Below are positions 1 through 7,208 of a stretch of DNA of 22,632 nucleotides, piece by piece (position 1 is the stretch's first letter; every line of letters starts with the position of its first letter). Below the pieces are notes generated by a model. The model saw only the letters and a program-made list of their open reading frames with translations, ran no database searches and was not told the DNA's origin. Source of the stretch: Alphaproteobacteria bacterium MarineAlpha9_Bin7 (lineage in GTDB: Bacteria > Pseudomonadota > Alphaproteobacteria > UBA7887); contig PTKD01000005.1 in the NCBI GenBank assembly GCA_002938115.1, forward strand, positions 1-22,632, written 5' to 3'. Both the position numbers and the translations under genes were made by a program.

Positions 1-1127
1 CTCCCGCCAAAATGGAAACGCAGTGCGCCAAGGGCGTTTTCCAATGCTTCCGGAGTATGAGCGTAATCTACGTAGACACTGGCACCAGACCATGACTGTC
101 CAACCAATTCCATTCTGCCGCGCACCCCCACTATATGGGAGACACTTTCAACGGCGGCGTGAAATGGGATACCGTCCGCCATGGCAAGACCAATGGCGCA
201 AAGAAGATTTTCCGCCTGAAATTGGCCTACTAGGGACACGTCAACGCCTTCAGACTGCCCTCCATAACCAATCGTCAAATGGAGCCCGAACGGCATCGGC
301 GTCACATCAATCAAACTGATGCTCTCAAAGTTTCTTGTATCTTCTTTAACAACTGATCCATATCCGATTACGCGATGGTGCCGCTCACGACAGACCGCTA
401 TTAGTTGCGAGTAACAAGAGCTATCCCGGTTCAGAACCGCAACACCTGGAGCTTCCATGACTTCATCGAACAATCGAACTTTTGCCGATAAGTACTTCTC
501 CAAAGTGCCGTGATAATCCAGGTGGTCGCGGCTTATATTTGTAAATCCGGCTACAGTTACATTCACACCGTCTATCCGATATTGGTCCAGACCATGGCTC
601 GATGCTTCGATAGCCAGGCTGTCAATTCCAGCCGCAGATAAACGCGCAAGTTCACCATGGATAACGGCTGGATCCGGCGTTGTAAGGGATAGGGGAACCG
701 ACTCCGATGCTGACTCAAGGCCAAGCGTACCCAGACTCGCTGCCGATCGTCCGTTCAAATTCCAAATCTGACGTAGGAACGAAACCACGGAACTTTTCCC
801 ATTTGTACCAGTAACAGCCGCAATTGACGGAGGTTGTCCTGGGTAAAATTGTGCCGCAAGATGTGCGTAGGAACGTCGCGGATTTGGCTCGGCCAAGACA
901 GGAACAGTAACGTTTCGAGCATCCGGCCCAACTAGGCCTGCCGTCCCCATCAAAAGTGCCGTCGCGCCCCGAGACAAAGCATCGTCGATGAAGTTGGTGC
1001 CATCAACACGACTTCCTTTAAGCGCAGCAAATAGGAAGCCGGGTTTAACCGCCCGACTGTCGCAGCTTAGGCCACTAATATCTGGATCCGCGGGGAGCTT
1101 CGTCGATACCACCGACGCGTTTGCCAT
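1..1127 (-). CDS. murE: UDP-N-acetylmuramyl-tripeptide synthetase MurE, 3' end outside window
   Basis: Cytoplasmic Mur ligase that uses ATP to add the third amino acid (in Gram-negatives normally meso-diaminopimelate) to UDP-MurNAc-L-Ala-D-Glu. I translated 375 residues from the ATG at 1127; the frame stays open to the window edge. Visible: the N-terminal substrate domain with SCDSRAVKPG (about residues 21-30), the ATP loop TGTNGKSS (106-113), the central EASSHGLDQYRI segment (174-185), NISRDHLDYHG (197-207) followed by the Lys of YLSAKVRLF (K216, the usual carbamylated lysine), and YVDYAHTPEAL (352-362). The C-terminal domain with the DNPR motif that marks the DAP type lies beyond the window, so amino-acid specificity is not shown here. 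It starts 4 nt after the ftsI stop, so it is probably in the same transcript. Truncation is by the window edge, not by mutation. Confidence 0.96.
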   Translation of the reverse strand, partial: MANASVVSTKLPADPDISGLSCDSRAVKPGFLFAALKGSRVDGTNFIDDALSRGATALLMGTAGLVGPDARNVTVPVLAEPNPRRSYAHLAAQFYPGQPPSIAAVTGTNGKSSVVSFLRQIWNLNGRSAASLGTLGLESASESVPLSLTTPDPAVIHGELARLSAAGIDSLAIEASSHGLDQYRIDGVNVTVAGFTNISRDHLDYHGTLEKYLSAKVRLFDEVMEAPGVAVLNRDSSCYSQLIAVCRERHHRVIGYGSVVKEDTRNFESISLIDVTPMPFGLHLTIGYGGQSEGVDVSLVGQFQAENLLCAIGLAMADGIPFHAAVESVSHIVGVRGRMELVGQSWSGASVYVDYAHTPEALENALGALRFHFGG

Positions 1128-1131
1128 TAGC

Positions 1132-2892
1132 TCAGTAAGCCGCAAGATGGAGCTCGTTCCCGTCCAACTTAATTACCGTTGTCGGAAAATCATTACCGAT
1201 TGGGGCCTCAAGAATAGGCGTAATACCGACCATGGGGCCAACCCTGGCGATTACGCGAGCAACAATCGGTGCAGCAGTCCAACCTCCCGTGGCGTAACCG
1301 TGAGTAGAGGGGGTACCCTTTGGCTCATCGAGCATTGCCAACACTAAATACCGGGGCGCAGTGATGGGGAAAATCCCGACGAACGACGACAAGACCCTCG
1401 TGCTGTCGTATCCGTTGGAGCCCACTTTTTCTGCGGTCCCTGTCTTGCCACCTACCCAGTAACCGCCTACCTCTGCTTTGCTTCCAGTTCCATGGGTAAC
1501 CGCAAGGCGCAGTAGCTGGCGCATCGTATGCGAAGTTGCCTCACTCACCACACGCACGGCCTTGCCAGGTTTTTCGTTTTCAGCAAGGAGAGTTGGTGAA
1601 TGCCACAAACCGCCATTGACCAAAGCTGCGATGGCGGCGCAGAGATGAACTGGACTTACTGCGATCCCATGCCCAAAGCCGATCGTCGCTGTGTTTACAT
1701 CTTTCCAGTCCGAGGGATAACGGGGCATAACAGTTTCCGGAAGCTCTATCGCCGTACGATCAAGCAACCCTAGGCGTGCCAGGAACGCACGTTGTACCTT
1801 CCCGCCCACGGCAAGTGCCATTTTCGCGGCGCCGATATTAGACGAATGGATAAAAATCTCAGGCACCGACAACCGGCGCGCTTCGCCGTGAAAGTCCCTA
1901 ATGATGTTGCGGCCAAACCGCAACGGCTCACTCGCATCAAAGGTATCTTGCAGGGTTATTATTCCGGTATCGATACCCATCGCAGCTGTAAAAATTTTGA
2001 AAGTAGAACCCATTTCATAAGCGCCTAGTGTAGCGCGATTGAATAAAGCGGTGGATGTGACATTGCCACTGTCGTTGGGGTTGAAATCCGGCAAGCTAAC
2101 CAATGCGCGCACGCCGCCGGTTGCAATATCCATCACAATTCCTGCTGCCCCTAACGGATGATGCATCGCAACTGCGCGTGTCAACTCTTCATACATTGCG
2201 TGTTGAAAACGAAGATCGATTGAAAGAGTCAATTGTTTGTTGGGATGCGCCAGCAATCGCTCGTCATAGGTACTTTCGAGGCCAGACAGTCCCCGGTTGT
2301 CAACCTTTGCATATCCGACCGCGTGAACTAATAAAGAACCATGTGGATAGACTCTGCGTTGTTCTTCGAGGAACCGAAACCCAGGCTCACCCAGAGCATT
2401 GACTGCCGCGACCTGACGCGGCATGAGATGACGCTTAAGCCACACAAATTGTCTGTCCGAAGCAAGCCTTGCCGCTACTTCTTCCCGGTCGATGCCAGGC
2501 AACACGTCGGTAAGGCGGGTCGCAGCATCCGAGGAGTCCCTGACGTCTTGTGGATCAGCATATAACGAATGGGTGTTCAGGTTCGTCGCCAATACCACGC
2601 CATTACGATCAACAATATCAGCCCGAGCTGGTCCGTCATTGAATTCAGCGGCTTCATTTACGGTGACTGGTGTGCGCACTTGATTAAATAAGGCGACCTC
2701 CACTAAACGCATGGACAGCACCAAAAACCCTACAGTGAAAAGCCCGGCACCGAGTAACAGTCGTCTGCGGCCGGTTTCAAGCGACGATTTGTGTGCGCCA
2801 TGAATACGGACTTGCGCGGAGGCGCGTTCTTCCTGATCAGAGATGCGCCGGGTGTTAGCCGAATCTCCCCAACGGCTCTCGAGCTTCTTCAT
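1132..2892 (-). CDS. ftsI: Peptidoglycan D,D-transpeptidase FtsI (PBP3)
   Basis: Septum-specific class B penicillin-binding protein that cross-links new peptidoglycan at the division site. The 586-residue product has a basic cytoplasmic N-terminus (about 1-43), one membrane segment (about 44-67), a dimerisation/pedestal domain with the ADIVDRNGVVLATN motif (91-104), and a transpeptidase domain with all three catalytic motifs: S296-T-F-K299, S350-S-N352 and K483-T-G-T486. Length fits the FtsI family and there are no PASTA repeats. Start: ATG at 2892 with AGGAAAT just upstream. The ftsZ stop lies only 5 nt before this start and murE begins 4 nt after its stop. In most proteobacteria ftsI follows ftsL directly; here ftsZ intervenes. 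Other class B PBPs (PBP2/MrdA) are less likely because of the ftsL-ftsI-murE context. Confidence 0.97.
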   Translation of the reverse strand: MKKLESRWGDSANTRRISDQEERASAQVRIHGAHKSSLETGRRRLLLGAGLFTVGFLVLSMRLVEVALFNQVRTPVTVNEAAEFNDGPARADIVDRNGVVLATNLNTHSLYADPQDVRDSSDAATRLTDVLPGIDREEVAARLASDRQFVWLKRHLMPRQVAAVNALGEPGFRFLEEQRRVYPHGSLLVHAVGYAKVDNRGLSGLESTYDERLLAHPNKQLTLSIDLRFQHAMYEELTRAVAMHHPLGAAGIVMDIATGGVRALVSLPDFNPNDSGNVTSTALFNRATLGAYEMGSTFKIFTAAMGIDTGIITLQDTFDASEPLRFGRNIIRDFHGEARRLSVPEIFIHSSNIGAAKMALAVGGKVQRAFLARLGLLDRTAIELPETVMPRYPSDWKDVNTATIGFGHGIAVSPVHLCAAIAALVNGGLWHSPTLLAENEKPGKAVRVVSEATSHTMRQLLRLAVTHGTGSKAEVGGYWVGGKTGTAEKVGSNGYDSTRVLSSFVGIFPITAPRYLVLAMLDEPKGTPSTHGYATGGWTAAPIVARVIARVGPMVGITPILEAPIGNDFPTTVIKLDGNELHLAAY

Positions 2893-2897
2893 ATTTC

Positions 2898-4496
2898 CTA
2901 TCTGGCTTGCCTGCGCAGAAAGGAGGGGATTTCGAGAAGATCCTCATCTCTGTCTTCCTCCATTATACCTATTGGAGCTGGAGCCACTTCGACTGCCTCC
3001 AAAACAGGCTCACGGGTAACTAAACGGTCTCGCTTGACAGGCATGGGCGTTTGGCGTGCGACGGACCGCGCCATGCGACTAAACAGCCCTTTCCGGTCTG
3101 GCCTTTCCTGCCCCACGGAATCACCGCTAGGCGTTGAGGAAGCCAACAGATCATCGGTGTTGCCAGCAGCAAACTCCTCACTAGCAATCTGACTAGCAAC
3201 TTTGGTATCGGTCAGTTGAGGTGGGGGCGAGGGCTGCGCCTCAGTTTCTTGTTCGGCTGCGGTGACAAGTTCACCATTGTCGGCAGACCCGATACCGGAG
3301 GCAGCAGTAGGTGGTATGGGCGCAAATTTCGTTTCCGAATCCTCAAACAGGCGCGTCGATTGTACAATCCTGCTCTCCACTTTTGGAGGATCCGCACTAA
3401 CAGAGCCCAGGCTGGGCTGAACGGCCGCAGCTTGCGGCGTATTCCCCGTGGCCGCACCCACTGAGGCTGTTTTCAAAGGGATGGCATGGGCAGAGCCGTT
3501 TCGCGCATTTGATTCGCCATTTACTTTCGCCTCGACACCAATTCCGGTCGCCACGACAGAAACCCGAACATACCCCGCGAGCTCTTCATCGAAAGTAGAG
3601 CCAAAGATAATGTTTGCGTCTTCATCTACTTGCTTACGTATGTGGTTACAGGCTTCATCTACCTCATAAAGCGTCATATCCGGACCACCGGTGATATTAA
3701 TCAGCACTCCTCTTGCACCCAGGAGTGACACGTCGTCCAACAGTGGATTGTTGATGGCAGCTTCAGCTGCATCGAGCGCCCGGCGCTCGCCTTCAGCCTC
3801 GCCCGTACCCATCATCGCCTTTCCCATTTCGTTCATGACGGAACGCACATCCTGAAAATCAAGATTGATCAGGCCAGGCATAACCATCAAATCGGTCACG
3901 CCGCGCACACCCGAATAGAGAACGTCATCAGCCATTTTAAAGGCATCTGCAAATGTTGTCTTTTCGTTTGCTATCCGAAAAAGATTCTGATTTGGGATCA
4001 TGATCAAGGTGTCGACACACTCCTGAAGTTCAGCGATACCTGCTTCAGCAAGGCGCATTCGCTTTGCACCTTCAAATTGGAATGGCTTTGTGACAACACC
4101 CACAGTTAGGATTCCCTGTTCACGTGCCAAACGCGCAATTACGGGTGCCGCACCGGTGCCGGTACCACCGCCCATGCCAGCGGTAATGAACAGCATGTTC
4201 GCACCCTCTAGATGATCAAAAATCGTGTCGGTTACTTCTTCCGCCGCAGCCCGGCCAACGTCAGGCCGCATCCCTGCCCCAAGTCCCTGTGTAAGCGAAG
4301 TACCAAGCTGAATACGCCGTTCCGTGAGCGAGCTCGATAGTGCCTGGGCATCCGTGTTCGCGACAACAAAGTGGACGCCCTCAAGGTGAGCTGTAATCAT
4401 GTTGTTCACCGCGTTGCAGCCGGCGCCGCCTACACCGACAACGGTAAGCCGTGGTTTCAGCTCATGTGTTACTGGAACGCTCAAATTGATCGTCAT
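2898..4496 (-). CDS. ftsZ: Cell division GTPase FtsZ
   Basis: Tubulin-like GTPase that polymerises into the Z ring and recruits the divisome. From ATG 4496 the product is 532 residues: nucleotide-binding core with GVGGAGCNAVNNMI (21-34), the GTP signature GGGTGTG (109-115), and the T7 synergy loop NLDFQD (211-216), which completes the active site of the neighbouring subunit. A core of about 320 residues is followed by a linker of about 190 residues rich in Ala, Ser, Pro and Glu. The protein ends in a conserved tail, DLLEIPSFLRRQAR, the peptide that docks FtsA and other partners. The tail argues for a main, fully equipped FtsZ rather than a tail-less FtsZ2 paralogue. Start: the frame extends 4 codons upstream to a TTG at 4508, but GGAG lies 6-9 nt before the ATG at 4496, so I chose the ATG. 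Its position between ftsL and ftsI is unusual. Confidence 0.98.
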   Translation of the reverse strand: MTINLSVPVTHELKPRLTVVGVGGAGCNAVNNMITAHLEGVHFVVANTDAQALSSSLTERRIQLGTSLTQGLGAGMRPDVGRAAAEEVTDTIFDHLEGANMLFITAGMGGGTGTGAAPVIARLAREQGILTVGVVTKPFQFEGAKRMRLAEAGIAELQECVDTLIMIPNQNLFRIANEKTTFADAFKMADDVLYSGVRGVTDLMVMPGLINLDFQDVRSVMNEMGKAMMGTGEAEGERRALDAAEAAINNPLLDDVSLLGARGVLINITGGPDMTLYEVDEACNHIRKQVDEDANIIFGSTFDEELAGYVRVSVVATGIGVEAKVNGESNARNGSAHAIPLKTASVGAATGNTPQAAAVQPSLGSVSADPPKVESRIVQSTRLFEDSETKFAPIPPTAASGIGSADNGELVTAAEQETEAQPSPPPQLTDTKVASQIASEEFAAGNTDDLLASSTPSGDSVGQERPDRKGLFSRMARSVARQTPMPVKRDRLVTREPVLEAVEVAPAPIGIMEEDRDEDLLEIPSFLRRQAR

Positions 4497-4551
4497 CTTA
4501 TTCTCCAAACAATAGGTTGCTTCGTATTGCCTTTTTCTTGCGACATAGACA

Positions 4552-4866
4552 TCACCGCTGTATTTCCGGCGACCGACCCTCGCGATCGGCTCTCAAGGGC
4601 AAAGCGTCAAACGAAACAATCTGCGAGGGTGAAACAGGCCTGAGAAACGATAGATACTTGTCGGATAACTGTGCGAGTCGCTGTGGACGATTAAGATAAG
4701 CCCACTCTGCCTCAAGCACGTGAACCGAATCCTGCTCAATCCACACTTCATCCTGAATGCCAGCAAGATCCTGCTTCAGCGATTGAATCTTGTACTTTAT
4801 TTGATACAGGCCGAGACTCGCCCCAGCAAAGAGCAGCGCCAGAATTACAGTCGCTTGTCGGCTCAT
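4552..4866 (-). CDS. ftsL: Cell division protein FtsL
   Basis: Small bitopic divisome protein that pairs with FtsB through a periplasmic coiled coil and helps activate FtsWI. The 104-residue product has a very short N-terminus, one membrane helix (about residues 6-24), then a heptad-like helix up to about residue 60 with the segment LEAEWAYLNRPQRLAQLSDKY, typical of alphaproteobacterial FtsL. The family is poorly conserved, so the call rests on length, topology, this segment and position directly after rsmH. The ATG overlaps the rsmH stop by 4 nt (ATGA), which suggests translational coupling. A 55-nt gap separates its stop from the ftsZ ATG; I saw no hairpin terminator there. Confidence 0.9.
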   Translation of the reverse strand: MSRQATVILALLFAGASLGLYQIKYKIQSLKQDLAGIQDEVWIEQDSVHVLEAEWAYLNRPQRLAQLSDKYLSFLRPVSPSQIVSFDALPLRADREGRSPEIQR

Positions 4867-5843
4867 GCCAATACCTGTACGGGCCAGGGGACCGCCGAGG
4901 TTCTCTCGACTGCTCGCAGACGAGCCGAACGGGAGCGCACATTCGCTGAAATCTCACTAGTCTTGGGTCTCACTGGTCGAGCAGTGAGCAAACGGAAAGA
5001 CGGAACATTCTCCTCTGTTTGTGTAGGCTGATGCCGACTCGGGTTGCTGGCACGACCAATACGGTCACGGAAAAAAGATTTTACCAGCCGATCTTCCAAC
5101 GAGTGAAAAGACACCACTACGAGCCGACTTCCAGCGGCAAGAACGCGTTCCGCCGCCGCCAAACCCGACGCCAACTCACCCAACTCGTTGTTGATGTGGA
5201 CGCGAAGAGCCTGAAAGGTGCGCGTCGCAGGATCCAAACCATCTGCCGATTTTTTTACTACACGACGCACGATGGTAGCCAAATCACCGGTTCGCGAAAT
5301 GGTCTGTCGACTTCGCGCCGCAACTATTGCCTTCGCCACAGATAATGCGCGACGTTCCTCACCATAACCGCGGATTACTTGGGCAAGTTCGGTCTCGCTA
5401 GCTTGGTTCACGAAACTCATGGCGTCCGGCCCTGCTTTTTCCATGCGCATGTCAAGTGGACCATCATGTTGAAACGAAAATCCGCGCAAGGAATCGTCAA
5501 GTTGTGCCGAAGAAATTCCGAGATCAAGAACGATACCGCCATCAACTGTGACGATGCCTAGGGCTTTAAGATGTTTATCCATGGCGCCGAAATTTCCGGT
5601 GATAAAGTCAAACCGCGCCTCGTTTCCTTCTTTCAGCTTCACTGCAAAATCTTGAGCATGTGGATCACGATCTATTGCCACAACATGACAAGCGGCCGAT
5701 GCCAACAGTGCTTCACTGTATCCACCACATCCAAATGTGCCATCTACAAAAAATGCCCCGTCACGTGGCTCCAGCAGAGCAATAACTTCATCCAACAAAA
5801 CCGGCACGTGACCAAGGCGACGGGAGGGAATCGCGTCGGTCAC
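4863..5843 (-). CDS. rsmH: 16S rRNA (cytosine1402-N4)-methyltransferase RsmH
   Basis: SAM-dependent methyltransferase (MraW) that modifies C1402 of 16S rRNA in the decoding centre; its gene is a constant member of the start of dcw clusters. The 326-residue product shows GHVPVLLDEVI (11-21), the SAM-binding loop VDGTFGCGGYSEALL, then DLGISSAQLDD, GPLDMRM, FQALRVHINNELGEL and SFHSLEDRLVK in the normal order. Start: GTG at 5843; the sequence GTGA overlaps the stop of mraZ by 4 nt, and the first conserved motif follows 10 residues later, so no other start is needed. The downstream ftsL start overlaps its stop in the same way. Confidence 0.97.
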   Translation of the reverse strand: MTDAIPSRRLGHVPVLLDEVIALLEPRDGAFFVDGTFGCGGYSEALLASAACHVVAIDRDPHAQDFAVKLKEGNEARFDFITGNFGAMDKHLKALGIVTVDGGIVLDLGISSAQLDDSLRGFSFQHDGPLDMRMEKAGPDAMSFVNQASETELAQVIRGYGEERRALSVAKAIVAARSRQTISRTGDLATIVRRVVKKSADGLDPATRTFQALRVHINNELGELASGLAAAERVLAAGSRLVVVSFHSLEDRLVKSFFRDRIGRASNPSRHQPTQTEENVPSFRLLTARPVRPKTSEISANVRSRSARLRAVERTSAVPWPVQVLA

Positions 5844-6325
5844 GTGCCGTTCTCCATAGCGTCGGGGGTTGGGCCCGACCCTTGGGGGCGCTGACGCAGC
5901 GCCAAACGGTCAGCTCGGGCGCGTTCCCTGGCTTGTGTCTGGAATTGATCGTGCTGTAACGGTTCCCAGATTTGGAACGTCTTGCCCTTGCCGACGAAAG
6001 CAGATTTTTCCTTGATCCCAGCATGGGTTCGCAACGGTTCGGGCAGAACTATTCGCCCGTCACCATCGATGCCGAGGGTATGACTGGAGGCAAAAATCAG
6101 GTCCGAGAGATTGTCCTGTTCATCCGAGAAAAGGTCGAGGCCATGTACGGTTTCACTCAATGATTCCATAAATGATCCCGTCCGGCACTCTATGCCACGA
6201 TGAACGAACGACGGAAAAGCGAAGAAATTGACAGACTCCCCAAGGAGCGCGCGGAAATCGGCCGGCACCGAAACTCGGCCCTTCCGGTCAACCTTGTTGA
6301 CGTGGGTGCCAACAAAGATAGTCAC
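5840..6325 (-). CDS. mraZ: Transcriptional regulator MraZ
   Basis: AbrB/SpoVT-like DNA-binding protein that forms rings and, in E. coli, represses its own dcw operon. The 161-residue product has the two duplicated motifs DRKGRVSVPADFR (about 13-25) and IDGDGRIVLPEPLR (about 86-99), plus a charged Arg/Gln-rich C-terminal extension after about residue 130. Start: GTG at 6325, preceded by GGGGAAGG; a nearby upstream ATG is out of frame. It is the first gene of the operon and has phased GGG repeats 86-120 bp upstream (6411-6444), consistent with autoregulation. Function is inferred from family membership; the operator link is inference from the sequence. Confidence 0.95.
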   Translation of the reverse strand: MTIFVGTHVNKVDRKGRVSVPADFRALLGESVNFFAFPSFVHRGIECRTGSFMESLSETVHGLDLFSDEQDNLSDLIFASSHTLGIDGDGRIVLPEPLRTHAGIKEKSAFVGKGKTFQIWEPLQHDQFQTQARERARADRLALRQRPQGSGPTPDAMENGT

Positions 6326-6410
6326 GTGCCTTCCCCATTCGGCATCACATCACCGGTCGTTCAAAATATCCCTGACCAATACTTGCAAAGCGATGCAAAA
6401 GATTAAGTTA

Positions 6411-6444
6411 CGGGAAAATATGGGATAACATGGGGTTTTATGGG
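6411..6444 (+). promoter_or_regulatory. Probable MraZ operator: four GGG repeats at exact 10-bp period
   Basis: On the plus strand the units CGGG, TGGG, TGGG and TGGG begin at 6411, 6421, 6431 and 6441. Each is one decamer apart, so the GGG cores face the same side of the helix. In E. coli MraZ is known to bind TGGGN direct repeats separated by about 5 nt upstream of mraZ, which gives the same 10-bp period. Here the repeats lie just downstream of a minus-strand TTGACA box and would cover the spacer and -10 region, a position suited to repression. Matching them to MraZ is inference from motif, spacing and location. The TGGG strand is opposite to mraZ. Confidence 0.75.
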
Positions 6445-6450
6445 TGTCAA
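6422..6450 (-). promoter_or_regulatory. Candidate mraZ/dcw operon promoter
   Basis: TTGACA (6450-6445, perfect -35 consensus) followed after 17 nt by TATCCC (6427-6422, weak -10, 3 of 6 consensus bases). The start of transcription would fall near 6415, giving a leader of about 90 nt before the mraZ GTG. The operator repeats overlap the spacer and -10. The -35 is convincing, the -10 is not. Confidence 0.45.
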
Positions 6451-6503
6451 TAATAACTCATAGTTGAAAATACAGGATATGAAGAAGTTCTAATGAACAT
6501 CAT
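6447..6503 (-). CDS. Possible 18-codon small ORF or leader peptide upstream of mraZ
   Basis: Tandem ATG codons at 6503 and 6500 open a frame encoding MMFIRTSSYPVFSTMSYY, then TGA. AGGAG at 6516-6512 lies 8 nt before the first ATG, a better ribosome site than those of several real genes in the window. The peptide is rich in aromatic and hydroxyl residues and is not a clear membrane helix; I do not recognise it. Its stop overlaps the TTGACA box of the mraZ promoter. It could be a leader peptide, a small regulatory protein made from the upstream LexA-box promoter, or chance. Confidence 0.2.
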   Translation of the reverse strand: MMFIRTSSYPVFSTMSYY

Positions 6504-6590
6504 TGAGCTTTCTCCTGTATAAATAGTAATCACGTAAGACTTGATGAAGGAATTTTGGTTTCCGTGTGAAATACTACGTTTTTTACAAAT

Positions 6591-6605
6591 GTTCTATATT
6601 TGTTC
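6591..6605 (-). promoter_or_regulatory. LexA-type SOS box (GTTC-N7-GTTC)
   Basis: GTTC at 6591-6594 and GTTC at 6602-6605 are separated by exactly seven A/T bases (GAAC-N7-GAAC on the minus strand). This direct repeat is the known LexA recognition pattern in many alphaproteobacteria. It overlaps the -10 of a minus-strand candidate promoter, the normal position for LexA repression. Eight fixed bases would occur by chance about 0.01 times in this spacer but about 0.7 times in the whole window (both strands), so location is the main support. Confidence 0.45.
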
Positions 6606-6631
6606 TACCTACTATAGTACGTACCTGCCAA
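6602..6631 (-). promoter_or_regulatory. Candidate upstream promoter overlapped by the LexA-type box
   Basis: TTGGCA (6631-6626, 5 of 6 consensus) and TAGAAC (6607-6602, 4 of 6) are separated by 18 nt. Transcription would start near 6595 and run through the 18-codon ORF towards mraZ, with no visible terminator between. The GAAC half of the -10 is also a half-site of the LexA-type box. Confidence 0.35.
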
Positions 6632-6716
6632 CTAGGCTGAAGACTTATATCGCCCCTACCAAACGTCCATAGCTATATTTGAACAGTAAGTATGCACAGG
6701 AATTAGGAGATTTCAT

Positions 6717-7108
<392 letters not shown>

Positions 7109-7114
7109 GCCAAA

Positions 7115-7143
7115 CAGTCTGAAGGTTATGTCGAGAAGGTCAA
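7115..7143 (-). promoter_or_regulatory. Candidate rnpB promoter
   Basis: TTGACC (7143-7138) and AGACTG (7120-7115) are separated by 17 nt, and the -10 ends 6 nt before the inferred 5' end of the RNA at 7108. The -35 matches well and the spacing is ideal; the -10 is poor, as is common in alphaproteobacteria. Confidence 0.4.
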
Positions 7144-7208
7144 GGGACCAACGGGCGCTAACCTGTTATGATTACCCGGGACGTGTTGGCCGATGCGAGG
7201 AAAACTCC

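Larger units (their letters stand above)
6326..6716. other. 391-bp control region between rnpB and mraZ
   Basis: AT-rich spacer with no conventional gene. Reading on the minus strand towards mraZ it holds a candidate promoter overlapped by a GTTC-N7-GTTC box (6591-6631), an 18-codon open frame with a Shine-Dalgarno sequence (6447-6503), a TTGACA box (6445-6450), four GGG repeats at 10-bp period (6411-6444), and a leader of about 85 nt before the mraZ GTG. I found no convincing intrinsic terminator after rnpB, and no tRNA or repeat family. Confidence 0.8.

Noticed and set aside
4497..4508. TTG start extending FtsZ by four residues
   Set aside because: The ATG at 4496 has GGAG at good spacing and gives the normal FtsZ beginning; the upstream TTG overlaps that ribosome site.
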